Shown piece after piece: positions 35,590-43,078 of a stretch of DNA of 64,000 bases. The position numbers and the translations under genes are program-made. Source of the DNA: CAYNRA01 sp046296415 (GTDB lineage Bacteria; Bacteroidota; Bacteroidia; Cytophagales; Spirosomataceae); the NCBI GenBank assembly GCA_046296415.1, contig JBKBLN010000003.1:62001-126000 (forward strand), in the 5' to 3' direction. Under the pieces are notes generated by a model that was not told the origin of the DNA, searched no databases, and was given only the letters and a program-made list of their open reading frames with translations. How positions within the stretch are numbered: position 1 is the stretch's first letter; every line of letters starts with the position of its first letter.

Positions 35590-36457
35590 ACTGTCCTTGG
35601 CCTCGGTACGCACGGGGTGAAACCCCCATTAATTGTTTAAAAACCCGACTAAAATGATAGGGGTCATCGTATCCAACCTCATCCGCAATCTCTTGGATTC
35701 GTTGTTTGGTATATTCAAGTAACTGACACGCATGTTGCACGCGCAGGTACGTAAAAAACTGCATGGGTGTTTGATGTATTTGTTGTTTAAACAAAGACGA
35801 ATAATGGGAAACTGACCAACCCGAAACCTCCGCTAGGCTCTCCAAGGTAACCCCAGCTTTAAGATGGGCTCGCATGTACCGAATACTCTTCGCAATGGGG
35901 TTGTCTAGCTCCATCGACACACTGTTGGGCTGGCATTGGGTCAGAAAATACCGCAATCCTTGGTGTCCCCGAATAAGAGACTCCATGTGGAAGGTTTGTT
36001 CCAAATCCTGAATGATTTGACCAAATAACTCCAATCGATGCAGGTTTGGCGGCACATACTGGGATGTCCCCCAGGTCCTACCTTCATATAAGAACTGAAC
36101 CCATTCCGTTGCTTTAACTCCTGTGAAATGAACCCAATACAGAGTCCATGGATTCGTTGGATCGGCTCCATAGTGATGGTACTGATTGGGAGGAAGAATC
36201 ACCCAATGGTCTGGCTCTAATACTCGACGAATACCGTGAAGCACATACCACCCGGTTCCGGCCGTGCAATACAACAAAATAAACTGAGGACACCCCTCCT
36301 GCCTTTCCTTTTGGTGGCCTAGTGCCGAAGGAAAAATACCAATATCCGTACAGTACAAATCCTGCATTAGTACGTGGTCCTGCAGTTGAACAAGCGTAGC
36401 CGGGGGCATGATATGAAACTTTTGCCCCTTGAATGATGTGGAAATTCGTGTCGCCAT
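35588..36457 (-). CDS. AraC-family transcription regulator
   Basis: 289 residues. The N-terminal cupin-type ligand domain (about 20-160) has FILLYCTAGTGWYVLHG and WVILPPNQYHHYG. The C-terminal double helix-turn-helix (about 190-289) has LESLAEVSGWSVSHYSSLFKQ and IADEVGYDDPYHFSRVFKQ, ending in GVSPRAYRG. Such proteins usually activate carbohydrate genes after binding a sugar. Candidate targets are the isomerase-like gene upstream or the ebo operon downstream; neither is proven. Its 5' leader contains a terminator-like hairpin directly before the ATG. Confidence 0.9.
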   Translation of the reverse strand: MATRISTSFKGQKFHIMPPATLVQLQDHVLMQDLYCTDIGIFPSALGHQKERQEGCPQFILLYCTAGTGWYVLHGIRRVLEPDHWVILPPNQYHHYGADPTNPWTLYWVHFTGVKATEWVQFLYEGRTWGTSQYVPPNLHRLELFGQIIQDLEQTFHMESLIRGHQGLRYFLTQCQPNSVSMELDNPIAKSIRYMRAHLKAGVTLESLAEVSGWSVSHYSSLFKQQIHQTPMQFFTYLRVQHACQLLEYTKQRIQEIADEVGYDDPYHFSRVFKQLMGVSPRAYRGQGQ

Positions 36458-36462
36458 AGCCT

Positions 36463-36500
36463 AAAAAAAATGTCCTCTCTAAATCATAGAAAGGACATTT
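36463..36500 (-). promoter_or_regulatory. terminator-like hairpin in the leader of the AraC gene (attenuator candidate)
   Basis: On the minus strand a 9-bp stem (36492-36500 with 36468-36476, AAATGTCCT and its complement, 15-base loop) is followed by eight T residues (36463-36470), then six bases and the ATG at 36457. It could simply end transcription of the upstream isomerase gene. However, a -7 promoter box lies upstream of it (36552-36559), so transcripts from that promoter must pass the hairpin. Confidence 0.55.
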
Positions 36501-36551
36501 CACTACTCAACCCTATGACGCTTGACACCCTGACTGGCGTTTTACGTTAGT

Positions 36552-36559
36552 CAAAATTA
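36552..36559 (-). promoter_or_regulatory. -7 element for the AraC gene
   Basis: Minus-strand TAATTTTG is a perfect -7 box; the predicted start near 36547 gives a leader of about 90 bases. No clear TTTG is found 19-21 bases upstream. Confidence 0.4.
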
Positions 36560-36622
36560 CAAGGACTTAGGAAAGCAGTATATGAGTTTTGTCAGGTTAA
36601 TGTATGATACTCAACGTCCAAA

Positions 36623-37522
36623 TTATACATCGCAAATCTCCACACATTTTCGCAAGGAAGCTAACATGCCAGCCCGGTCTTTGGCTTTCGGGATGAACTC
36701 TTGTCCGATATACCCCTTAAAACCCGTCGCGACAATGGCTTTGACAATGGCTGGATAATAGATCTCTTGGGTGTCATCAATTTCATTTCGACCTGGCATA
36801 CCGCCCGTATGGTAATGGCTGATGTATTGGCCATATTTCCGAATACTCCGGATATGATCTCCATGCATGCTCTGCATGTGGAATATATCATATAACATTT
36901 TGAAGTACTTGGAATTCACCATTTCACACAAAGCAGCCCCCCACTCGATGTGGTCACACATGTAATCCGGGTGGCTGTCTCGTGAACTGAGAAGCTCCAT
37001 AGTGAGCATTACATCGTATTTTTCGCACGTAGGTATCAAGCGACGAATCACTTTGGCACAATTCATCATTCCGACCAAATCACTCATCCCATTTCGGTTC
37101 CCTGGAAAGCAAATCAAATTCTTCACGCCGTTGGCTGCTGCCTCGGGAATCAACTTTTCATAAAAAGTCACCAAGGTATCATGGTTTTTGGGATTATTGA
37201 AAAAGTTGGTCAAGCCCATTCCTTGCGGCCACTCACCCCAACCCATGGCAGATGTCATACCGTGCTTCTTCAAGATTTTCCATTCCTCAGGCCCAGTGAG
37301 TTCGATGGACATGATCCCCATTTCTTTACAGGCGATACACAGTTCCTCAAACGGAATGCTAGAATAACACCATCGGGAAACAGAGTGAAGAATGTTATTT
37401 TTCAAAGGTGGGTATTTCTCAAGAGAACTCGCCTTCACCTCACCAGTCAATAAAGTAGAGGCTGCCACTGTGCCTAGAGCTTGTATGGCTTGGCGACGGT
37501 TGGTTTTCGCTGAAATTTTCAT
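36623..37522 (-). CDS. exported sugar phosphate isomerase/epimerase-like TIM-barrel protein (hydroxypyruvate-isomerase-like)
   Basis: 299 residues. The N-terminus NRRQAIQALGTVAAS resembles a twin-arginine or plain secretion leader, common on Bacteroidota xylose-isomerase-like barrels. The AP-endonuclease-2 fold is visible with metal-site segments MELLSSRDSHPDY, MLYDIFHMQSM, HYHTGGMPGRNE and IGQEFIPK. It probably isomerises or epimerises a keto-sugar, in the periplasm if exported. I start at 37522 because the leader begins there; an ATG 45 bp earlier adds unconserved sequence. Although it lies near the ebo genes, it is separated from them by the AraC gene and should not be assumed to be EboE. 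Confidence 0.8.
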   Translation of the reverse strand: MKISAKTNRRQAIQALGTVAASTLLTGEVKASSLEKYPPLKNNILHSVSRWCYSSIPFEELCIACKEMGIMSIELTGPEEWKILKKHGMTSAMGWGEWPQGMGLTNFFNNPKNHDTLVTFYEKLIPEAAANGVKNLICFPGNRNGMSDLVGMMNCAKVIRRLIPTCEKYDVMLTMELLSSRDSHPDYMCDHIEWGAALCEMVNSKYFKMLYDIFHMQSMHGDHIRSIRKYGQYISHYHTGGMPGRNEIDDTQEIYYPAIVKAIVATGFKGYIGQEFIPKAKDRAGMLASLRKCVEICDV

Positions 37523-37713
37523 TGGTTGAATTAAAATAGGGGGTTGGTAATGATAGCAAAATACCATGAAGGATGGATTCTTGCAAGTGCTTTTCTACCG
37601 ATACCCGATAAATCACTACAAAAGCGGATTAAAATAATTTGGCAGCACCATGCAACGGTTTGCTCAAGTTTTTGTCTTTTCTATAACTTACCTAGAAATT
37701 CAACGAGTTTTAC

Positions 37714-38262
37714 ATGCTGACAGAGCCTCATGGAGCTTTATTGGACCGATGTCTGCGCGGTGACCGGCGGGCTCAGTACCAGGTGTACAACCTGTATGCC
37801 AAGGCCATGTACAATGTGTCCTATCGCATATTGCAACAAACCCAGGAAGCCGAAGACGTACTTCAAGAGGCTTTCTTAGATGCTTTTTTGAAACTCAGCA
37901 CGTTTCGAAGAGAATCATCGTTTGGAGCTTGGTTAAAGCAGATTGTTGTTCGAAAAGCCATCAATCAACTGAGAACGCGCCGTGAGGTTTTATTTTCTAT
38001 TGACAGCCCGGCCGCACAGGAGGTTGACCTAGGTGAAGATACCGAGTTTTGGGAATCCACCGATTCACTAGAACCCATTTTACAGGCGTTATCCAGATTA
38101 CCTGAGGGCTACCGAACCGTGTTAAGTTTGTATTTATTTGAGGGATATGACCACGAAGAAATCAGCCAAATTTTGGGAATTTCGGAAGTGACTTCTCGGA
38201 CACAGTACGTTCGAGCGAAGAAAAGATTGATGGAAATGATTCAAAACCGAACTGTCTCATGA
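37714..38262 (+). CDS. ECF RNA polymerase sigma factor
   Basis: 182 residues with sigma regions 2 and 4 only. Region 2 is about 25-90 (EDVLQEAFLDAFLKLSTFR, then FGAWLKQIVVRKAINQLR). Region 4 is about 120-175 (LPEGYRTVLSLYLFEGYDHEEI helix-turn-helix, then SRTQYVRAKKRL). It directs polymerase to envelope- or stress-type promoters. Its TGA overlaps the ATG of the following membrane protein gene. No FecR-type anti-sigma factor is present, so it is not of the iron-transport class. Confidence 0.92.
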   Translation: MLTEPHGALLDRCLRGDRRAQYQVYNLYAKAMYNVSYRILQQTQEAEDVLQEAFLDAFLKLSTFRRESSFGAWLKQIVVRKAINQLRTRREVLFSIDSPAAQEVDLGEDTEFWESTDSLEPILQALSRLPEGYRTVLSLYLFEGYDHEEISQILGISEVTSRTQYVRAKKRLMEMIQNRTVS

Positions 38263-38786
38263 TGAAGCTAGAGGATTTTGTACGAAGTAAACGAGAGGAG
38301 GCGGATCTATTCATTCCCTCCGACAACTTGTGGAAACAACTGGAAGCTCAACTTCCAGCACCTCAAAAAAAGTCCATTTGGCCAAAATTAGGCTGGGTAG
38401 CCGCACTGGTCTTTTGCTTGGGTTTGGGCTATTTTTGGGGGAAAAATAGTTTGACCGGCTACCAAAAGTATGCCGACATCAAAGCACTTGACCCCCAGTA
38501 TGCCAAGCAAATGGTAGCCTACGATGGGATCATCACCGAACGCAAAAAAATCTTGACCCATTTTAAAAGTCAAGATCCCGCCTTGTATGCGACGTTTGAA
38601 CAAGATTGGAAAGCACTTGAAACATCTTATGAAGAACTCAGGAAGTCGCTCCCCAATCATCCCAACCAAGAAGAGCTGCTTAAAGCTATGATCGAAAACC
38701 TCCGCTGGCAAGCAGAACTCCTAGAGCGGCAAGTACAAATTTTAGAACAGGTTAAATCCCACAAGTCCACTGATGAAATGGTTTAA
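38259..38786 (+). CDS. single-pass membrane protein, putative anti-sigma factor
   Basis: 175 residues. A cytoplasmic N-terminal part (about 1-45) precedes one membrane helix (about 47-62, LGWVAALVFCLGLGYFWG) and a long charged, coiled-coil-prone periplasmic tail (about 75-165). That topology and the 4-bp overlap with the sigma gene suggest an anti-sigma factor, although no zinc (ZAS) motif is present. The 3' end overlaps the next gene by 14 bp, so all three genes are coupled. The function is inferred from context only. Confidence 0.7.
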   Translation: MMKLEDFVRSKREEADLFIPSDNLWKQLEAQLPAPQKKSIWPKLGWVAALVFCLGLGYFWGKNSLTGYQKYADIKALDPQYAKQMVAYDGIITERKKILTHFKSQDPALYATFEQDWKALETSYEELRKSLPNHPNQEELLKAMIENLRWQAELLERQVQILEQVKSHKSTDEMV

Positions 38787-39795
38787 ATTCTTATTTTTTG
38801 GGGTTTTGCATATACCCCTGTTTTCGGTAGGTAACGATCCTGCCTTCATTGAAAAACAGCGAGTCGTCCAGGTGAATTATCCTCTTCCTAAAGGAAATTC
38901 ATTATCAATCACCAATCAATTTGGCGATATCAAGATCGTATATTGGAATAAAGAGGCCACCCAACTTCAAATTCGAATTTCAGCTGAAAGTCCTCAAGAG
39001 GACATAGCCCTAGCCTTGCTTCAGCAAGTTCAAATCCTTCATGCCAAGACCGATCAAGGCGTTTCGGTACAAACTAAGTTTCATCGCCCCCCAGCGCCGC
39101 CTGAAAAAGGCAAACGGACAAGCTTACGGGTTGACTATGTGGTGCAAGTACCCCGCGATGCAGAACTCGTCCTGACGAACTCATTCGGTGATATCTACAT
39201 GCCCGATCATGCTGGAAAACTCACCATTTCACAGGAATATGGAAAACTCTTTGCCAATCATCTGTCAGGCCCCGATACACATTTGAAAGTAGCCTACGGC
39301 CAAGCTCTGATCAAATCACTCCAAGGTGGGCAAATGAAAGCCTCCTATTCGCAAGTGGTCTTAGACGAGGTCACACGAAGTGAATTAAATAATTCTTTTG
39401 GCGATTTACATGTGAAAATAGCCCGGGATGTACGAGGCGTGGTGTCGTATTCCTCCGGTCTAATCGATCAAATCAAAGAATCGGCTGCTTGGCAAGTGAA
39501 CTACGCTAATAAGTTTAAAATTAATCAAGTAGATGCCAAATCTGGACGAATCCAGATCCAGTCGGCCTACAGTCCCGTCGAAATTCCCAATGGACAATAT
39601 AATTTTGAGGTTCGACTTCAGAATGGGGAATTTTCATACCAAGGCGCCCGTGAAGTGACAGTCGAACAAGCCCCTTTCCCCTCCAAATCCAAACAACCCA
39701 TCCGGGTGTACATGGGAAAAGTCGGACCTGACTCACCCGTGGACACCAAAGTCATGATCAACTCCCGTTTTGGGCAAGTGAAGATCAAGCCCTAA
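38773..39795 (+). CDS. exported beta-strand-repeat protein (DUF4097-like)
   Basis: 340 residues with a leader (1-18, ending FSVG). The mature part is a right-handed array of short beta-strands with repeated N-x-F-G-D-[IL] elements (TNQFGDIKIVYW, TNSFGDIYMPDH, NNSFGDLHVKI, NSRFGQVKIKP), as in DUF4097/adhesin-like proteins. It is the third gene of the ECF sigma operon and probably an envelope component whose level the sigma factor controls. No enzymatic motif is present. A strong bidirectional terminator follows. Confidence 0.75.
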   Translation: MKWFKFLFFGVLHIPLFSVGNDPAFIEKQRVVQVNYPLPKGNSLSITNQFGDIKIVYWNKEATQLQIRISAESPQEDIALALLQQVQILHAKTDQGVSVQTKFHRPPAPPEKGKRTSLRVDYVVQVPRDAELVLTNSFGDIYMPDHAGKLTISQEYGKLFANHLSGPDTHLKVAYGQALIKSLQGGQMKASYSQVVLDEVTRSELNNSFGDLHVKIARDVRGVVSYSSGLIDQIKESAAWQVNYANKFKINQVDAKSGRIQIQSAYSPVEIPNGQYNFEVRLQNGEFSYQGAREVTVEQAPFPSKSKQPIRVYMGKVGPDSPVDTKVMINSRFGQVKIKP

Positions 39796-39798
39796 ATT

Positions 39799-39831
39799 AA
39801 GAAAGGCCACTCGCGGAGAGTGGCCTTTCTT
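39799..39831. terminator. bidirectional terminator
   Basis: A perfect 13-bp stem (39799-39811 with 39819-39831, AAGAAAGGCCACT and its complement) with a 7-base loop lies between the convergent stops at 39795 and 39839. T-rich sequence follows on the plus side. Confidence 0.9.
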
Positions 39832-39838
39832 GTTTCAT

Positions 39839-41881
39839 TTACTTTATCACTATCGTTTTCTTTTCAACCCCAACTCCCTTCACTGTAAGTGACTTCCAGT
39901 GGGAGGGCAACTTGGTTTTTAATCCAACGATTCCGGCATCCGAAATGTCCAGTCCGCCAAAACCATTTAATAGGGCCTGGAGAAATCCCCCCGCTCCCGT
40001 GGCAAAATACGGATTGGTGCCGCCCGCTGTTTCAGCCAATACCTTGAAAGGCCCCACCTCATTCGGTTTGTAACTATCCAAATAAATAGCATACGCTTTA
40101 TCGGTTTGTCCCGTCCGATTATACAAAATTGAAAATACCGCGTGGGCCATGGCAGGGCTGCTACCCTTCATCCCAGGCTGATTGTCTCCCAATCGTGCCC
40201 AATAATAATCTAGATCTTTTTTAACTTGACTGGGTTCTGTTACTTGCTTTAAGGGATAAGCCAATAAATTGACATCCGCTTGCTTAATCGGCTCCCCTTG
40301 GTAGCTTGCGTGCTCCTTTGTCGTACCATCCGACATTTTAAGCACCACTAGGCCTTGTTGAACCTCCTTCCACCGAGGATCTGGTACTTTTCCCAAAATC
40401 TGGGCCGCCTGAATGGCATATCCAAGGACCTCTTTCGCAATCCCATTGGTAAATGCATTGTCATCCACATTTTCAGCCCATTCGTCTGCACAGACCACAT
40501 TTCGAATATGGTACTGTCCTTTCTCTCCCTTTTCTACTCGGGATACCCAAAAATCGGCTACATCTTTCAATACCACATAACCTTTTTCCTGCAACCATTC
40601 TTTGTCCTGTGTCACTTGAAAATACTTCCAAAACGAGAATCCAACACAGGCCGTAATATGATGCTGAAAAGGCCCCGTCAGAGCCCAAATGGGGGTAGCC
40701 TCCTGTCCATCTTGATCAGACTCCCAAGGGAACATCGCCCCTTTGTATCCATGTGCCTTGGCGTTATAACGAGCAGCCTCCAGGCGATTAAAACGATAAT
40801 CCAAAATACTTTTGGCCATGTCTGGCTTCAACAATAAAATCGGAGGATACATCCAAAGCTCCGTATCCCAAAAGACATGACCGTTATAACCCAATCCCGA
40901 CAATCCCATGGGAGATAAACTATAGCCCGCATCCTCGCGGACAAATGAATACAAGTGGTACAATGCCATGCGGGCCGCACGCTGAGCCTCTGGATCACCC
41001 TCAATGAGGATGTCGGACTCCCATAACTTAGCCCACTCATGCTGATGCTTGGACCGAAGCCGGGCTGTTTTCTCCAAAGAGGCAAATAAGGTGAGTCGCT
41101 CGGCTTCGTTATGAGGATCTGCCACGTGGGCAGAGGAAATAACCGAACCAACTACTGTAAAACGGTATGTCTCCCCAGCTTGAAGTTTTTTGGTAAATTT
41201 TAATCGATGCATGCCATAATCCCACTCCTCGTGAATCAATCGTGGCTCCTGTCCTCTTTCTTCTTCAAAAATAAGGGAGTTGGAAGCCGCAATGGTATGA
41301 CGACCGGTGGGCGACTTGGCCACTGAGGTCATCAAAGGCGTTAAGGAATGAGGGCGGTCAATGACGTGATAAAAGTTTTTGACGTCCCGCAACATATCAG
41401 GAGCCTGGATGAAGGAATGGGGAGTAATCTCGCACGCTGCATTTGCCTTTACCTCCACCTCCAGCATAGTCGTGAAAGGCAAATGACGTAGAGCCAAAAG
41501 CTTGGATTCGACATGGACCTGGGCGTAGTCAAAGGAGGTTACGAAGGTTCCATCTTGCATCCGCAATGTTTGAGAATAATTAGAAATATCCCGGGAGGTC
41601 ATCCGTTTCCCATTGACATCCAAATCCAGATTCGCTAATTCAAATACCTTTAAAATATTGGAAACACGACCTCGACCATACGTATCAAATGCTCCATTTA
41701 ATACCACTTCTTTCACTTTTAATGGCTCTGGCGAAGAAACTAACCCAATCATGCCATTGGCTACCGTCACACCGAAATAGCCTTCCGGTCGAGGTGATTC
41801 AGCCCGAACCTCCCATTGCCCCTCAACGGATGTCCATGCCAGTAGACTCAATCCTAAAATTCCGTTAAATAATCTTTTCAT
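39839..41881 (-). CDS. secreted glycoside hydrolase family 65 protein
   Basis: 680 residues with a leader (about 1-21). The GH65 architecture is present: N-terminal beta-sandwich (about 25-265), linker helices, an (alpha/alpha)6 barrel (about 300-620) and a short C-terminal strand domain. Landmarks are VFWDTELWMYP (Asp339, sugar binding) and VVCADEWAENVDDNAFTN, where Glu467 aligns with the general acid. GH65 members hydrolyse or phosphorolyse alpha-glucosides such as trehalose, maltose, kojibiose or glucosyl-galactosyl units. The secretion signal favours a hydrolase, but the exact substrate is unknown. A palindrome about 90 bp upstream may be its operator. Confidence 0.85.
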   Translation of the reverse strand: MKRLFNGILGLSLLAWTSVEGQWEVRAESPRPEGYFGVTVANGMIGLVSSPEPLKVKEVVLNGAFDTYGRGRVSNILKVFELANLDLDVNGKRMTSRDISNYSQTLRMQDGTFVTSFDYAQVHVESKLLALRHLPFTTMLEVEVKANAACEITPHSFIQAPDMLRDVKNFYHVIDRPHSLTPLMTSVAKSPTGRHTIAASNSLIFEEERGQEPRLIHEEWDYGMHRLKFTKKLQAGETYRFTVVGSVISSAHVADPHNEAERLTLFASLEKTARLRSKHQHEWAKLWESDILIEGDPEAQRAARMALYHLYSFVREDAGYSLSPMGLSGLGYNGHVFWDTELWMYPPILLLKPDMAKSILDYRFNRLEAARYNAKAHGYKGAMFPWESDQDGQEATPIWALTGPFQHHITACVGFSFWKYFQVTQDKEWLQEKGYVVLKDVADFWVSRVEKGEKGQYHIRNVVCADEWAENVDDNAFTNGIAKEVLGYAIQAAQILGKVPDPRWKEVQQGLVVLKMSDGTTKEHASYQGEPIKQADVNLLAYPLKQVTEPSQVKKDLDYYWARLGDNQPGMKGSSPAMAHAVFSILYNRTGQTDKAYAIYLDSYKPNEVGPFKVLAETAGGTNPYFATGAGGFLQALLNGFGGLDISDAGIVGLKTKLPSHWKSLTVKGVGVEKKTIVIK

Positions 41882-41970
41882 TTTTCATAGGTTTCTTGAT
41901 GTAGTAAATCTACCGAATTCAAACCACTTGGCCCACATTTCGACCCTTATGCCTTCCAATTTTCTTAATT

Positions 41971-41991
41971 ATTTTCCATTTTTTGGAAAAT
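41971..41991. promoter_or_regulatory. palindrome upstream of the GH65 gene
   Basis: ATTTTCC and GGAAAAT face each other across seven bases; the symmetry extends to about ten bases per arm with one mismatch. It lies between the GH65 gene and the divergent small gene, suitable for an operator or a weak terminator. Confidence 0.35.
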
Positions 41992-42165
41992 ATTGCGCCT
42001 TTCCCATTCATCAAAATACTTGTTCTTTATAATTTTTTTATAAAAATTCGTCTAAAATGAACGGATTAACCCTTTTTGAGTACCAAATCAAAAAGAAACG
42101 GAAAAGATGGTACGTGTCTTGAGTATAGAGAGGTACACCGAGTAACTACATACCTATACAGACCA

Positions 42166-42381
42166 ATGGAGAATGAATGGTATACCCAAGCTACCCCCCT
42201 GCTTGTCCATCAAGTCATAGCACGCATGTGTCAGGCCATTACGTTAGGCCACCAGGAAGTGAGTTTTCCTGCCGGAGCTTTGCAAGAGGATGTTGTGCGG
42301 TTATTGAACAAAAAGGGCTACTTATACCGGGTACAACAAGATCAGTGGGTGGTATACCTCAAGCCCCATTCTCCACATTAA
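42166..42381 (+). CDS. small protein of unknown function
   Basis: 71 residues from the ATG at 42166 (MENEWYTQATPL...). The frame stays open upstream to a TTG at 42076, but those 30 residues look unconserved. The pattern is helix, helix, then GYLYRVQQDQWVVYL, resembling a compact alpha-beta protein. I do not recognise it. It overlaps the convergent small gene by 23 bp. Either gene could be spurious, but both have protein-like composition. Confidence 0.45.
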   Translation: MENEWYTQATPLLVHQVIARMCQAITLGHQEVSFPAGALQEDVVRLLNKKGYLYRVQQDQWVVYLKPHSPH

Positions 42382-42622
42382 AACGATTTGGGGTGGTCAT
42401 ATCTATGGCATAATTCAGAAGATACAGGGTAGCACTTGAAATGGCTCGGCTGATCACCCCAAATTTATTTTTTTCTTCCCGGTAGTTCTGTAAATGCCCC
42501 ACCGATAATAATCCGTAACTGGCCATCGAATAAACCAAATCATCGATTTCTTTTGAACTCGCTATTTCCAAATGTATTTTTTCGACCAACTGGGCAATTT
42601 CTTCAGGTGTTAGCTTAATCAT
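42359..42622 (-). CDS. small helical protein of unknown function
   Basis: 87 residues, no leader, predicted nearly all helical (LTPEEIAQLVEKIHLEIAS, then a central helix and SATLYLLNYAIDM). The product is not recognised. It is convergent with, and overlaps by 23 bp, the small plus-strand gene. No RNA or mobile-element feature is near. It is a single gene with its own upstream gap of more than 400 bases. Confidence 0.5.
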   Translation of the reverse strand: MIKLTPEEIAQLVEKIHLEIASSKEIDDLVYSMASYGLLSVGHLQNYREEKNKFGVISRAISSATLYLLNYAIDMTTPNRFNVENGA

Positions 42623-42885
42623 TGACTTTTTCTAAAAAGGTGGGTGCTGTGTTTTTCAAAATTACCCGTTTAAGGCTCCGATCCCAAACTCCTTTTATTA
42701 AACGGTATTCCAGCCTTTCACTTTCCTGACCACTCGCCCCTAGTTTCTCTACCTAGCGGACTGGCAGGGTCCCCTCCTTCCCTTCTTTGATTCATTCAAT
42801 AGAAACTAAACTTAATCAAAAACAAGCAGCTCATTTCTTTTTTCCTCCTCACACCGCCAAGCTCCTTTTTCTCTTTTTTCGGGAA
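42623..42885. other. pyrimidine-rich gap upstream of the pectin locus
   Basis: Part of the 456-base interval between the small gene (42622) and the SusC start (43079). This section has no open frame worth calling and is rich in C and T on the plus strand. Beyond it come the palindrome (42886-42899), the promoter candidate (42928-42957) and a leader of about 115 bases. Confidence 0.5.
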
Positions 42886-42899
42886 CGTTACCGATAACG
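42886..42899. promoter_or_regulatory. LacI-type operator-like palindrome upstream of the pectin locus
   Basis: CGTTACCGATAACG is a 14-base palindrome with one mismatched pair, of the central-CG type bound by LacI/GalR regulators. It sits about 30 bases upstream of the promoter candidate. No LacI-family gene is in the window, so the regulator would be encoded elsewhere. Confidence 0.5.
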
Positions 42900-42927
42900 A
42901 TTGCGAAAAAAAATATTCTCATTCTTT

Positions 42928-42957
42928 TTTGAAGAGAAGTCATTTCCTGTATGTTTC
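42928..42957 (+). promoter_or_regulatory. candidate promoter of the SusC/SusD pectin operon
   Basis: TTTG (42928-42931) and TATGTTTC (42950-42957, one mismatch to TAnnTTTG) are separated by 18 bases. The transcript would start near 42962 with a leader of about 115 bases before the SusC ATG. Confidence 0.4.
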
Positions 42958-43078
42958 CTTTGGCAAACTCCTATTTTTAAGTCGAATAGTACAATCTTTC
43001 GACGGTAAATATTAGAAAAGTGATAATTTGAAATTACGCATCGAGTGGCCATTCAACCCCAATCTAAAACGATGTACT

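Noticed and set aside
36623..37522. Isomerase-like gene considered as the missing EboE
   Set aside because: It carries an export leader, is separated from the ebo genes by an AraC gene and hairpins, and its motifs fit hydroxypyruvate-isomerase-like proteins.
40355..40837. 160-codon plus-strand frame inside the GH65 gene
   Set aside because: Antisense shadow of the conserved catalytic barrel; composition is not protein-like.
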